From a virus: a DNA stretch of 29,270 nucleotides. The notes beneath the pieces are model-generated. The model worked only from the letters and a program-made list of their open reading frames with translations, did not search any database and had not been told where the DNA came from. Location of the stretch: positions 1 to 29,270 of the IMG/VR virus record IMGVR_UViG_3300045006_000312; one strand, written 5' to 3'. Below are positions 1-7,283 of this stretch, one piece after another. Both the position numbers and the translations under genes were made by a program. The stretch's first letter is position 1; each line of letters starts with the position of its first letter.

Positions 1-876
1 GTGGGCCACGTCGAACCCCAGCTGGACGGCAGGGCGCTTGCCCAGCTGGGACTCAACGCGGTTCGCGGCGTAGGTGAACCAGTGCTGGGGTACGAGGATG
101 ACGCTGCTATCCTGCTCGGGGAAGCGCGCAAGCACGCGCGAGCGGTAGAGCGGGCTCTCCGCACCCCAATCATTCCCCCACTGAGCCACGAGCGCAGGCG
201 AGACCAACTGACGTGCAACGTGTGCAGGGATCTGCTCCCTCGTGAAGTTCGGCGTGATGGACGCAGGGATCTGGTATCGGGCGTAGCCGAGCGACGGATT
301 CGAAAACGCCCGATAGAACTTCCCCTCCGCATTTGTCGGGTTCCCGATCAGTAGCTCATACTCCGCTCCCAACGTATCGATGGCCGTGAAGATCTCATCG
401 GAGACCTCACAAGCCTCGTCCGCAATGACCATCAAATGCGGTGAGTGCTGACCCTGAAACCGGCCAATTCGATCGGTCGACAACCCATACGCGAAGTGGC
501 CGGGCCCCAATTTCCATCGGGTCTCGTTAGGCATCCCCCAGGTCCGAAACTGAGTCGGCAGGCGGAGGGCCAACTGGTTGATCTCCTTCCAAAGCAGATC
601 TCGGACCTGAACCCAGGTGGGCGCCGTCGTCACACAGATGGCGGGCCGATGGGTCATCATGAACCAGACAGCCGCATCTGCAGCCAACCGCGTCTTCCCG
701 ATCATATGACACGAGGCCGCAGCAACCTTCTTCCGAAGCGCTAGCCCCCGCAGCACCCGCCGCTGCATCGACCACAAGTCCTCCTGCAGCACCCCCCGGG
801 CAAACAACTGCGGCCACCGGATACAATCCCGGAGGCCGTCATCCACCCGGTCATCCCGCAACACCGCCGCAGCCAT
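1..876 (-). CDS. terL: Terminase large subunit, N-terminal ATPase part (cut by left window edge)
   Basis: The motor subunit that packages phage DNA into the prohead. I translated the minus strand from the ATG at 876: 292 codons stay open to base 1, so the C-terminal nuclease domain is mostly outside the window. A Walker A-like loop (SCHMIGKTRLA, about residues 52-62) is followed by a CVTTAPTWVQV strand and a Walker B-like LMVIADEA, in the order expected for TerL. The visible end, LGFDVAH, looks like the first acidic strand of the RNase H-fold nuclease. The Walker A loop lacks the usual first Gly/Ala-rich residues, a variation common in terminases. It is the third gene of a minus-strand operon, 8 nt after the small membrane gene. 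Identification as a terminase ATPase is firm; the subfamily is not determined. Confidence 0.88.
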   Translation of the reverse strand, partial: MAAAVLRDDRVDDGLRDCIRWPQLFARGVLQEDLWSMQRRVLRGLALRKKVAAASCHMIGKTRLAADAAVWFMMTHRPAICVTTAPTWVQVRDLLWKEINQLALRLPTQFRTWGMPNETRWKLGPGHFAYGLSTDRIGRFQGQHSPHLMVIADEACEVSDEIFTAIDTLGAEYELLIGNPTNAEGKFYRAFSNPSLGYARYQIPASITPNFTREQIPAHVARQLVSPALVAQWGNDWGAESPLYRSRVLARFPEQDSSVILVPQHWFTYAANRVESQLGKRPAVQLGFDVAH

Positions 877-884
877 TACAACCC

Positions 885-1187
885 TCACCTAGACACCCGT
901 GGACGATCGAGTACATCGAAGATGGGCGATGTCTGCGCCCCCGCAGGCGCTGGGCGCCACCCACCCCTCACGGGAACCCGCTGGCCACCTGGGCTCTCGA
1001 CCCAGACCGTCTCCCGCCACATCAGGACTGGTTCGGTCACACTATCCGCGGGCCTGGCCGCCCCAACAGGAACCACTACTGCCACCGGCCTGTACACATC
1101 GCGGTACAGACCCCAGACAGCCCATATTAGACAGAGCAGAACCAGAAGGACGAGCAACCACAGCGATCGCGACGATGTACAGGTCAT
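885..1187 (-). CDS. Small membrane protein in the packaging operon
   Basis: A 100-residue protein with one strong hydrophobic segment near the N-terminus (about residues 8-27, rich in Leu, Val and Trp), followed by a Pro/Val-rich, mostly polar tail. This is the topology of a single-pass membrane protein. Its ATG overlaps the stop of the upstream gene (TGATG), and terL starts 8 nt after its stop, so it is translationally coupled in the packaging operon. A holin or spanin-like role is possible for a small membrane protein here, but nothing in the sequence shows it and the function is unknown. The opposite strand has long open frames here that look like shadows. Confidence 0.6.
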   Translation of the reverse strand: MTCTSSRSLWLLVLLVLLCLIWAVWGLYRDVYRPVAVVVPVGAARPADSVTEPVLMWRETVWVESPGGQRVPVRGGWRPAPAGAQTSPIFDVLDRPRVSR

Positions 1188-2152
1188 CAGTCCTCATCCT
1201 CCTCTTCGTCTCCGGCGCCCATTGCGACCAACATCCCCGCTGCCCCCTGCACAGCGCCCCCAGTCTCCACCACCGAAACGATTCCGCCCACCCCATCAGC
1301 AACGACGTTCCCATTGTCGCCCTCATCCACTTCAGCCAGCATCTCATCCCGGACCTCTGCGACGCGGTCCCACCACGGCTTCCCCTCCTCTCCACCAACC
1401 CCATCGACCATCACCCCAACGCGCGACTTCGCCGGAACCTGTTCGAGCGCACCCGTCTTGAACATCGCATCGAGCTTCCCCGCGTGCGCCTCCAGGGCTA
1501 GGCGCCGATGCGCAACTCTCTGTGGAGAATCGATCGGCAGATCCCCGGCGTCGATCACCCCTACATTGTACAGGTCGATGAAGGGCTGGAAGACCTCTTC
1601 GGTCAGCGCCTCTCCGATGACCCGGTCCGCGCCCAGCTTCAGGCACCGACGCATATAGTCAACCCCGGACAAGTCGCAGCCAAAGACATCTGCCCACTGC
1701 TCGCGCGTCAGATCGGGGAACCTCGCCCGTAGGTACATGAAGACGCGACGCCGCTCAACGGGGCCGGTTGCCCTGTACGCCGCCAGCTTATCCTCCTCAA
1801 ACTCTGGCGCGTCTGGTAGGGGGCGCGCCAACGGCCCAGACCGCCGCATGCTCTCCAAGTCCTGCGCCAGTGTGACGGGGGACACGTCAAACTCGACCGC
1901 CCACGCCTTCAAGTCCTCCACTCCCGGGTTCTCCCACGTCTCCCGCGTCCGCAGCGCCTCCAGCCGCTCCTGCTTCGCAATCCGTACCTGCCCATCGCGG
2001 GGGCGCCCCTTCCGCTCCTTCCGGCCGTTCTGCGCCAGGTACTCTCTCCACCAGTCCCGTAGCCGCGTTGCCCGCCGCTGAATCTCACCAGCAGCAGCCC
2101 GTTCACGTGGCGTGTCATCAACAACAAGCGGGACCGGGGAGGTACTTGTCAT
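1187..2152 (-). CDS. Putative terminase small subunit-like DNA-binding protein
   Basis: About 321 residues from the ATG at 2152. I prefer this to the in-frame GTG at 2176 because a GGAAGGG Shine-Dalgarno lies 10-11 nt upstream of it. The N-terminal half is strongly charged (Arg/Lys/Glu). Two segments look like helix-turn-helix units: one around VEFDVSPVTLAQDLESM and one around LTREQWADVFGCDLSGV. The C-terminus is acidic and Gly/Val-rich, ending in a Glu/Asp run. Position directly upstream of terL, in the same operon and one gene away, suggests the DNA-recognition small terminase subunit. That assignment rests on context and the HTH-like segments, not on a clear family motif; a transcriptional regulator is the alternative. 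Confidence 0.55.
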   Translation of the reverse strand: MTSTSPVPLVVDDTPRERAAAGEIQRRATRLRDWWREYLAQNGRKERKGRPRDGQVRIAKQERLEALRTRETWENPGVEDLKAWAVEFDVSPVTLAQDLESMRRSGPLARPLPDAPEFEEDKLAAYRATGPVERRRVFMYLRARFPDLTREQWADVFGCDLSGVDYMRRCLKLGADRVIGEALTEEVFQPFIDLYNVGVIDAGDLPIDSPQRVAHRRLALEAHAGKLDAMFKTGALEQVPAKSRVGVMVDGVGGEEGKPWWDRVAEVRDEMLAEVDEGDNGNVVADGVGGIVSVVETGGAVQGAAGMLVAMGAGDEEEDED

Positions 2153-2190
2153 GGAGAACCGTCCCTTCCATCTCACGCAACCGTGCCCTT

Positions 2191-2220
2191 ATTATAATAC
2201 GACAACGCAAACCAGGTCAA
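2191..2220 (-). promoter_or_regulatory. Promoter of the minus-strand packaging operon
   Basis: Read on the minus strand, TTGACC (2220-2215) is followed by exactly 18 nt and then TATAAT (2196-2191). The start codon at 2152 lies about 30 nt beyond the expected transcription start. Immediately upstream is AAAAAGCGGGA, nearly the same as the AAAATCGGGA before the plus-strand promoter at 5705. Confidence 0.8.
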
Positions 2221-2285
2221 TCCCGCTTTTTACTCTACCCAAAAGGTTTGTTTACAGTATAAAATACGACTCACGTTTCCCTTCG

Positions 2286-2339
2286 TTTCTTCTCAATAGA
2301 ATACCCCCCTATAGGGGGTATTCTTATATTGAGAAGAAA
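2286..2339. repeat. Long interrupted inverted repeat (hairpin) in the divergent control region
   Basis: Outer arms of 13 bp (2286-2298 and 2327-2339) and inner arms of 10 bp (2299-2308 and 2314-2323) are perfectly complementary. They leave a 5-nt loop (CTATA) and one 3-nt bulge (TTA, 2324-2326). There is no downstream T run, so it does not look like a standard terminator. It sits between the two divergent promoters in an AT-rich stretch of an otherwise GC-rich window, which suits a regulatory site, a bidirectional transcription block or an origin element. Confidence 0.75.
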
Positions 2340-2362
2340 GCAGACCGCATAGGCTGCGAGGC

Positions 2363-2381
2363 GAGTCATATTTTATGACTC
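2363..2381. repeat. Short palindrome, possible operator
   Basis: GAGTCATA (2363-2370), a TTT spacer and TATGACTC (2374-2381) form a perfect 8-bp inverted repeat. A related half, TACGACTCACG, lies about 110 nt upstream at 2266-2276. Position and symmetry suit a dimeric repressor site; the binding protein is unknown, and the HTH protein at 6968 is one candidate. Confidence 0.4.
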
Positions 2382-2474
2382 ACGCTTTTGAGAAGTATTC
2401 CTTCCACCCCTCAGCGCGTCCCGGCACTCAAAGGCTCCACGGAAAATTCTGGTCAAAATTCTGTTTCGAGGGTA

Positions 2475-2504
2475 TTGACCTGCCCTTATCAGGTACCCTA
2501 TAAT
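2475..2504 (+). promoter_or_regulatory. Rightward promoter with two upstream A-boxes
   Basis: TTGACC (2475-2480), exactly 18 nt, TATAAT (2499-2504). Upstream, AAAATTCTG occurs twice in direct orientation separated by 3 nt (about 2442-2462). The first plausible start codon beyond it is the ATG at 2547, leaving a leader of about 36 nt. Confidence 0.82.
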
Positions 2505-2546
2505 AAGAGCACGTTCTACGGAGCCATCACACCCGGCACATCGGGC

Positions 2547-3092
2547 ATGATCATTATCGACTTCGGACCCGCCTCAACCACACGCCTTATCTGGACGGCC
2601 TACGGCGTGCAGCCCCTCGGCGAGATCGTCATTGTCCCAGAGGCGCTGCACCCCGCGTGGCACGGAGCGCTACTCGCGCTCCTCTGTGACTTCGGAGCTC
2701 TCATGGTCGACCGGCTTGGGCGGCTGCTCGAAGGGGAGGACTTCCACTTACACACCCGGACGGCCTGCCCTGCGTGCCACGGTCGCGGTACGCAGCGGAC
2801 GTACCTCGAGGAAGACGTTTCGCTGTCTGTCGAGACAGGCCTAGAGCCGAGCCCCATCCCCAACCCCACAGTGACCGACTGCACTGCCTGTCTCGGCCGT
2901 GGCTGGCGGGCACAACCGCTTCTCCTCACAGACCCTCTCCGGTGGCTCGAGCAGCCCGGACTCCTACAAAGGATCGTCAATGATCTCCACAACCCCGAAT
3001 ACAGCCTCAACGCAGACCCCGGATCCGAAAAGGGGTCGTGGGCGGCCACGTACCCGCCAAGCGCCTCAGGCCCGGATCGTCGTCTCGGTTGA
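2547..3092 (+). CDS. Zinc-binding protein with paired CxxCxGxG motifs
   Basis: Unrecognised overall. The frame is open from 2388, but the promoter at 2475-2504 lies inside that extension, so the start is taken as the ATG at 2547 (181 residues); its Shine-Dalgarno is weak. Two motifs, CPACHGRG and CTACLGRG, about 40 residues apart match the CxxCxGxG repeats of DnaJ-type zinc fingers, suggesting one bound zinc and a role in protein or nucleic-acid binding. The last 113 nt overlap the next gene in another frame, and the C-terminal 30 residues are low-complexity, so the real end of the functional protein may be earlier. First gene of the rightward transcript. Confidence 0.6.
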   Translation: MIIIDFGPASTTRLIWTAYGVQPLGEIVIVPEALHPAWHGALLALLCDFGALMVDRLGRLLEGEDFHLHTRTACPACHGRGTQRTYLEEDVSLSVETGLEPSPIPNPTVTDCTACLGRGWRAQPLLLTDPLRWLEQPGLLQRIVNDLHNPEYSLNADPGSEKGSWAATYPPSASGPDRRLG

Positions 3093-3363
3093 TGCGCAGC
3101 TTGCAGCAGCGTTCCAAGAGCTGTGCCGCACCAGTGGGGGTGTGACTGCAGTGCTGCGCCCCCTGGTCCGAAAGATGGTGCAGCGGCAGGAGGTCGCACC
3201 GTCCACTGTCTCCGTCGTCTTCACACCCACACACATCCCGATCGCCGCGTACGAAGACGCGTCAGATATGCCAATAGCGGCCGCTGGTGAAGGTCTGCTC
3301 GTCGAGCGGGTGACCTTCATCCCAGCGGTGCCCTCCGGACTTACTGCACCTCCATCCTCTTAG
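2980..3363 (+). CDS. AT-hook-containing small DNA-binding protein
   Basis: 127 residues from the ATG at 2980, chosen because AAAGGA lies 6 nt upstream. Near the N-terminus is KRGRGRPRTR, whose GRP core flanked by Arg is the classic AT-hook that inserts into the minor groove of AT-rich DNA. Next comes RIVVSVDAQLAAAF, with a following helix that resembles ribbon-helix-helix folds, and a less structured Pro/Thr-rich tail. An AT-hook in GC-rich phage DNA could target the AT-rich control region just upstream (2190-2510); that is inference. It overlaps the preceding gene by 113 nt, which is long for this window. Confidence 0.6.
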   Translation: MISTTPNTASTQTPDPKRGRGRPRTRQAPQARIVVSVDAQLAAAFQELCRTSGGVTAVLRPLVRKMVQRQEVAPSTVSVVFTPTHIPIAAYEDASDMPIAAAGEGLLVERVTFIPAVPSGLTAPPSS

Positions 3364-3378
3364 CTCGGCGGCGCCAAG

Positions 3379-5388
3379 ATGCTCGCCTTCCCAGCGGCCG
3401 CTGAGTCCCAGTGGGCCGCTTTCTACCGTCACTACGGCCTTCCCGAAGCCGACGCCCCTCCGAACGATACGGGGTGGGTTGGCGTCAACTGTGTCCTCCC
3501 GACGCACCCAACGCCCGATAAGGCTCACCATGCAGGCTTCAACGTCTTTAGCGGGAACTATCGCTGCTTCCACACACGCTGCATGTCGCGAGCGCTGGCT
3601 ACCCTTCGAAAGTCGCCGACCTCCGCAGTCCTCACGCCCCGCGAGTTCCTCCAACTCGTCCACAACCTCCCGACCGAAGATGCAATCCGGATCACTCAGG
3701 GCATTACGCGCCCCCACACCAGCCAACAGCGTGAGGCTGCCGTACACTTCAACGAGCGGCTCTTCACGCGCGCCTATCCAGGCGAGCTCCCCGGCGCTGC
3801 TCTCTTCATGGCAGAGGCGCAAGAGCGCCTCCACGCTGACCTCGACATCGTTCGTGAGTACGCAGTAAGTCGCGGGGTCACCTACGAAACCCTGCAGAAC
3901 TTCCACATCGGATACGTCCCGGCCGACCCCGAAACTGGAACTGCCGAGCACCTCGCGATCCCGTATACAGTAAATCACCGCATCGTCGGAATTCGGGGCC
4001 GGTCAATTGACGGCCGTAAGGGTGCGCTCAAGAACTCCTGGATGGTGCCTTTCAACCTAGACTGCCTGGACACAACCTCTGCCCAGTGCGCCGTTCTCGT
4101 GGAGGGCGAGACAGACGCTCTATTGACGTCGCAGATCCTTCAATCCCATGACCGCGACATCCCCGTCTTCGGAACTCCGGGCGTCTACTTTGAAGACGAT
4201 TGGCAGCGGCACTTCCAACAGTTCCGCCGCATCATCCTCGTTCCCCAAGCGGACCGAGCCTCACAGACGCTCATCCGCGACGCGCTGCAGGTTCTGGGAC
4301 CGCGCGCACTCAGCATTGCACAGCTCCGCTGGCAGCCCAAGCAGTGGGGTAAGGACATCGCCGACTTTGTCATTCAGAATGGGGACGAGGCGCTCCTCGA
4401 AGCCCTGGCGCTTCCGGCGCCTCAGCGGATCACGCCCCGCCTTCTGAACGGACCTGCGCTTCTCGAAGCGACGCAGGACCCGGTCGAGTGGGTTATCCCC
4501 GAGCTACTTGAGCGTGGAACGAAGACCCTGTTGGTCGGCCAGCCCAAATCAACGAAGACGTTCGTCGCCCTTCAGCTTGCATCTAGTACCGTCAACCAAA
4601 CGCCCCTCCTCGGCATTCAGCCCTGGACCCCTTCACAACCCGGCCAGCGTGCCCTCCTGATCGAAGAGGAGGGCAGTCTGCACCGTCTTGGCCAGCGTGT
4701 CCGGACCTTAGAAGGGGCTGCACCATCACCGAACCTCTACTTCATGCACCGCCAAAGGATTCGGGTCGATGATACGGGCGCGCTAGCCAACCTCAAACAT
4801 GACATTGCGACCATCAAGCCCGACCTGCTGGTTATCGACCCCTACGCCGAGATCCACAACCAAGATGAGAATACGGTGCAGGGCACCCAAGTCGTCCTAG
4901 ATGCACTCAACCAACTCCTCGACACTCACCCCGACATGGCCCTTGTCATCGTCCATCACGCTGGCAAAGCAATTGAGGGCCCTCGCGGAAGCAGCGCACT
5001 GTTCGGGGCTGTCGACACTCTGATCGAAGTGTTGTTCGACCAAGCAACCCAAGAGATGCGTCTCCGCATCAAGGGGCGCGAGCTGCCTCCAGGCTTCGAC
5101 GAGGACCTCCGCTTCCTCTTCGACGGGGACACTGCTCGCCACCGCCCTTACGTACCCGAAGCCCACCCCACTGCGGGCCCGGACTCACTGACCAGCACTG
5201 CAACGAACATCATCGACCTCATCTTCAAAAACCCTGCCGGGTTGACGATTCAGGCTATCAGCGAACATCTAGCCGAGCCGCTCAGTACGGTCCGTACAAC
5301 GTGCGCGCATCTTACTAAAACGGGGCTGATACGGCGGGACGGTACGGGCCGCCGTGGTAGCCCACTGAAGTATCAACCGATCCAATGA
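3379..5388 (+). CDS. Bifunctional primase-helicase (zinc ribbon, Toprim, RepA-like ATPase, winged helix)
   Basis: 669 residues, the likely replicative primase/helicase. An N-terminal zinc ribbon uses C38, H43, C63 and C68. A Toprim region follows, with LVEGETDALL (E242, D246) and a second strand ILVPQADRAS where the usual first acidic residue of the DxD is replaced. WGKDIADF (about 323-330) matches the KD element of DnaG-type enzymes. The C-terminal half is a RepA/AAA_25-like ATPase: LLVGQPKSTKT (Walker A variant, Thr in place of the usual Gly), LLVIDPY (Walker B, D487) and VIVHHAGK. The last ~55 residues form a winged-helix-like domain. There is a 15-nt gap after the previous gene and no clear Shine-Dalgarno, so the exact start is uncertain. 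Confidence 0.85.
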   Translation: MLAFPAAAESQWAAFYRHYGLPEADAPPNDTGWVGVNCVLPTHPTPDKAHHAGFNVFSGNYRCFHTRCMSRALATLRKSPTSAVLTPREFLQLVHNLPTEDAIRITQGITRPHTSQQREAAVHFNERLFTRAYPGELPGAALFMAEAQERLHADLDIVREYAVSRGVTYETLQNFHIGYVPADPETGTAEHLAIPYTVNHRIVGIRGRSIDGRKGALKNSWMVPFNLDCLDTTSAQCAVLVEGETDALLTSQILQSHDRDIPVFGTPGVYFEDDWQRHFQQFRRIILVPQADRASQTLIRDALQVLGPRALSIAQLRWQPKQWGKDIADFVIQNGDEALLEALALPAPQRITPRLLNGPALLEATQDPVEWVIPELLERGTKTLLVGQPKSTKTFVALQLASSTVNQTPLLGIQPWTPSQPGQRALLIEEEGSLHRLGQRVRTLEGAAPSPNLYFMHRQRIRVDDTGALANLKHDIATIKPDLLVIDPYAEIHNQDENTVQGTQVVLDALNQLLDTHPDMALVIVHHAGKAIEGPRGSSALFGAVDTLIEVLFDQATQEMRLRIKGRELPPGFDEDLRFLFDGDTARHRPYVPEAHPTAGPDSLTSTATNIIDLIFKNPAGLTIQAISEHLAEPLSTVRTTCAHLTKTGLIRRDGTGRRGSPLKYQPIQ

Positions 5389-5708
5389 ACCAGCGCCAGC
5401 GCCCGCCCAACATCTACCACGCACCGACCCCAGCTCACGGGCTCGACCTGGACCCCATAGGGCTACCACCCGTCTACATGACGCTCCGGAACGCGCTACG
5501 CCGCAGTGGCGTCCTCCACGAGTCCCAGATGTGCCCCCGCGCTGCCCAGGCGACGTTTCTGATCTCCCTTCCATACTTGGCGTCACAGGCAGCTCAGATG
5601 CGCCCTTGCTGTTTCTGCCGGCCCACAGTTGATTTCGACGATCTCGTCGGCGCGCCAAAACCTGTCAGAATAAAAATCCGGGCGGGGCTGAACGAAAATC
5701 GGGATTGA
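5385..5708 (+). CDS. Hypothetical protein coupled to the primase-helicase
   Basis: 107 residues; its ATG overlaps the primase-helicase stop (ATGA), implying translational coupling. No family recognised. It has a Pro-rich N-terminus, a Leu/Ala-rich middle and a short CCFC cysteine cluster near residue 75 that could bind metal. Its last codons run into the -35 element of the next promoter, so the distal part is under dual constraint. It may be a real small replication accessory protein; support is coupling and openness only. Confidence 0.5.
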   Translation: MNQRQRPPNIYHAPTPAHGLDLDPIGLPPVYMTLRNALRRSGVLHESQMCPRAAQATFLISLPYLASQAAQMRPCCFCRPTVDFDDLVGAPKPVRIKIRAGLNENRD

Positions 5709-5734
5709 CCTGAGCTGCTCGGATGCTTTATAAT
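5705..5734 (+). promoter_or_regulatory. Promoter for the 5784-onward operon
   Basis: TTGACC (5705-5710), exactly 18 nt, TATAAT (5729-5734). Upstream are AAAATCCGG (about 5672-5680) and AAAATCGGG (about 5695-5703). The string CGGGATTGACCTG is shared with the minus-strand promoter at 2191-2220. It probably drives the small regulators and the 7-deazaguanine operon. Confidence 0.82.
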
Positions 5735-5783
5735 AGATCATAGTATCAAGAGCTCCCATCGCATTCGGAGGACCGAATGTCAT

Positions 5784-6341
5784 ATGGCGCGGTCGAGAGA
5801 GGCACAGCGTAGGTACAACAAGAAGCATAACGAGGAGAAGCCCCCGCCCCCGCTAGGTAGGGGAACGCCGGGGCAACTTGCAGCCCAGGCTGCCCGGCTC
5901 CGTGGCGACGAGCCCCCTGGATTTCAGGTCGTTGGTGAAGAGACGCACGGCCTGCTGGTCGCACAGAAAGTCCGTCGGATGGGACAACCGGTGACAATGA
6001 CGATCCTGGGCTGTCCGAACTGCTTCGATGTCCGGGTAGGGGGTGGGATCATCGTTGACGGGTTCTGCTCGAACTGTGGGGCGAGCACGGGCCACATCCC
6101 GCTAGAGGTCGAGAACCCGCGACAGGCACGGACGAACCGGCCGTCATCGAACCGGATCAGCTGGTTGCAGGAGTACGATGGGCAGACGTTATTGCAGCAT
6201 GCCCTGGCTGCAAAGCGTGGGGGGCAGCCACTGCAGAAGATCGCAGCAAACCTCACAGAGCTATGTGGGCGGCCAATCGCGCCCCAGAACGTTGCTGCTC
6301 ATCTGCACCACGCAGCTGCAAAGGCGGCTTCGCATGTCTGA
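5784..6341 (+). CDS. Zinc-ribbon protein, possible DNA-binding regulator
   Basis: 185 residues. The basic N-terminus (Arg/Lys-rich, with EKPPPPLGRG) is followed by a zinc ribbon, CPNC (about residue 77) and CSNC (about 95), 16 residues apart. A C-terminal helical region from about 130 to the end (AAKRGGQPLQKIAANL) resembles a helix-turn-helix. No named family. The GGAGG at 5767-5771 lies 12 nt before this ATG but only 5 nt before another ATG at 5777 that opens an 11-codon frame, so a short upstream frame may tune its translation. First gene after the promoter at 5705. Confidence 0.65.
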   Translation: MARSREAQRRYNKKHNEEKPPPPLGRGTPGQLAAQAARLRGDEPPGFQVVGEETHGLLVAQKVRRMGQPVTMTILGCPNCFDVRVGGGIIVDGFCSNCGASTGHIPLEVENPRQARTNRPSSNRISWLQEYDGQTLLQHALAAKRGGQPLQKIAANLTELCGRPIAPQNVAAHLHHAAAKAASHV

Positions 6342-6792
6342 CACGCCAGCCTCAACATACGTCCTGACCTTCGGCCGCCACCAGGGTTTACAGATCAAAG
6401 ACGTCCCGGCCGGCTATCTGTTGTGGATGACGAACCAGCCTTCACAGGAAGGCGCGGACTGGAACATGGCTGTGTCTGAGGCGGCCGCTGAATTGGCGCG
6501 TCGGGGGACTGTCGTCCCAACGTGCGACATCTCGGGGCACGCCCTCGATCGGGCCTCGCTCCGGTGCTGGCAGCAGTGGCGCCAGGATCGGTCTGAGGGT
6601 GAGGGGCTACATGCCTGGCTTTGTCGCCTCGTAGCGGAGATCGACCCGCAAACGTCAGGGACGTACCAGCATCCGCGCCTCGGTATCCGCTTTGCCGTCG
6701 ACTTCGGCGCTCGCTGGCCGCTTGTCAAGACAATCATGCCTCCGAACAGAGGACAGTACTGTGGCCGAGCAAACCGCCGTAGCGCTGAATGA
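6334..6792 (+). CDS. DUF3820-like protein
   Basis: 152 residues from the ATG at 6334, which overlaps the previous stop by 8 nt. The N-terminal segment LTFGRHQGLQIKDVPAGYLL is the hallmark of the DUF3820 (quorum-sensing-regulated virulence factor-like) family, small domains often next to or fused with phage exonucleases and recombination proteins; they contain a conserved FGKYKG-type loop and a YL(L)W motif, here YLLWM. The C-terminal half (about 70-150) is unrecognised. The biochemical role is unknown; DNA metabolism is inferred from family context. Confidence 0.65.
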   Translation: MSDTPASTYVLTFGRHQGLQIKDVPAGYLLWMTNQPSQEGADWNMAVSEAAAELARRGTVVPTCDISGHALDRASLRCWQQWRQDRSEGEGLHAWLCRLVAEIDPQTSGTYQHPRLGIRFAVDFGARWPLVKTIMPPNRGQYCGRANRRSAE

Positions 6793-6964
6793 CCGGAAGA
6801 ACGCGGAGGTCGCTGCCCTCAGGCGACGTAGTCTGTCGTTGTGTGCTCTTCGTGATGACGCTTTTCGCTCTGGGCAGCAGGCAATGGCCGAAGCGCTGTC
6901 TCGAGCAATTCTGCAGCTCGAGAACGTTACGACGCTTGTGATGACCGTCCGGGCGATGAGGTGA
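6761..6964 (+). CDS. Small helical hypothetical protein
   Basis: 67 residues from the GTG at 6761, preceded by AGAGGA at 7 nt; the upstream in-frame ATG at 6692 has no such site and would create a longer overlap. The sequence is Ala/Arg/Leu-rich and predicted to be two helices. No family recognised. It overlaps the end of the DUF3820-like gene and ends 3 nt before the HTH gene, so it is part of the same operon. Confidence 0.5.
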   Translation: MAEQTAVALNDRKNAEVAALRRRSLSLCALRDDAFRSGQQAMAEALSRAILQLENVTTLVMTVRAMR

Positions 6965-6967
6965 GTC

Positions 6968-7270
6968 ATGAACGAACCGGCCACGTCTACTGCACCTACG
7001 ATCACATCCGAGACCGTCTTTCGGCGGCCCATGCTGGTCTGTGAGGCTGTTCGTCGCCTTCGCGGGCTCAGTCAGGTGCAGGTTGCGGAACGTCTCGCGG
7101 TAGCCCAGACCCGCATCTCGCACATTGAGAACGGGCAGCGTGTTCCCTCGACGCTTCTGCAGCACTACGCAGAGGTTGTTGGTTGGGTGGGCGAGCTGGA
7201 CGTCCTGCAGCTGCAGTGGGACGGCTCAGACCTATCGGCGTACCTCGAGGCTCCGTATCACCTGGACTAG
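6968..7270 (+). CDS. XRE/Cro-CI type helix-turn-helix regulator
   Basis: 100 residues. The segment VRRLRGLSQVQVAERLAVAQ followed by TRISHIENGQR is a textbook HTH_3 domain: a first helix, then SQVQVAERL as helix 2 and AQTRISHIE as the recognition helix, with the conserved IENG. It probably dimerises and binds a phage operator; the palindrome at 2363-2381 or the A-boxes upstream of the promoters are candidates, but no link is shown. It is located 13 nt before queC, in the same operon. Confidence 0.85.
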   Translation: MNEPATSTAPTITSETVFRRPMLVCEAVRRLRGLSQVQVAERLAVAQTRISHIENGQRVPSTLLQHYAEVVGWVGELDVLQLQWDGSDLSAYLEAPYHLD

Positions 7271-7283
7271 GAGGCAGGCCCGC

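Noticed and set aside
1-354. Plus-strand 117-codon open frame at the left edge
   Set aside because: It is the complement of the terminase large subunit, which shows ordered ATPase motifs; the plus frame is Arg-rich shadow.
899-1501. Long plus-strand frames opposite the packaging operon
   Set aside because: His/Arg/Pro-rich with no domain pattern, no ribosome site, and complementary to three coherent minus-strand genes.
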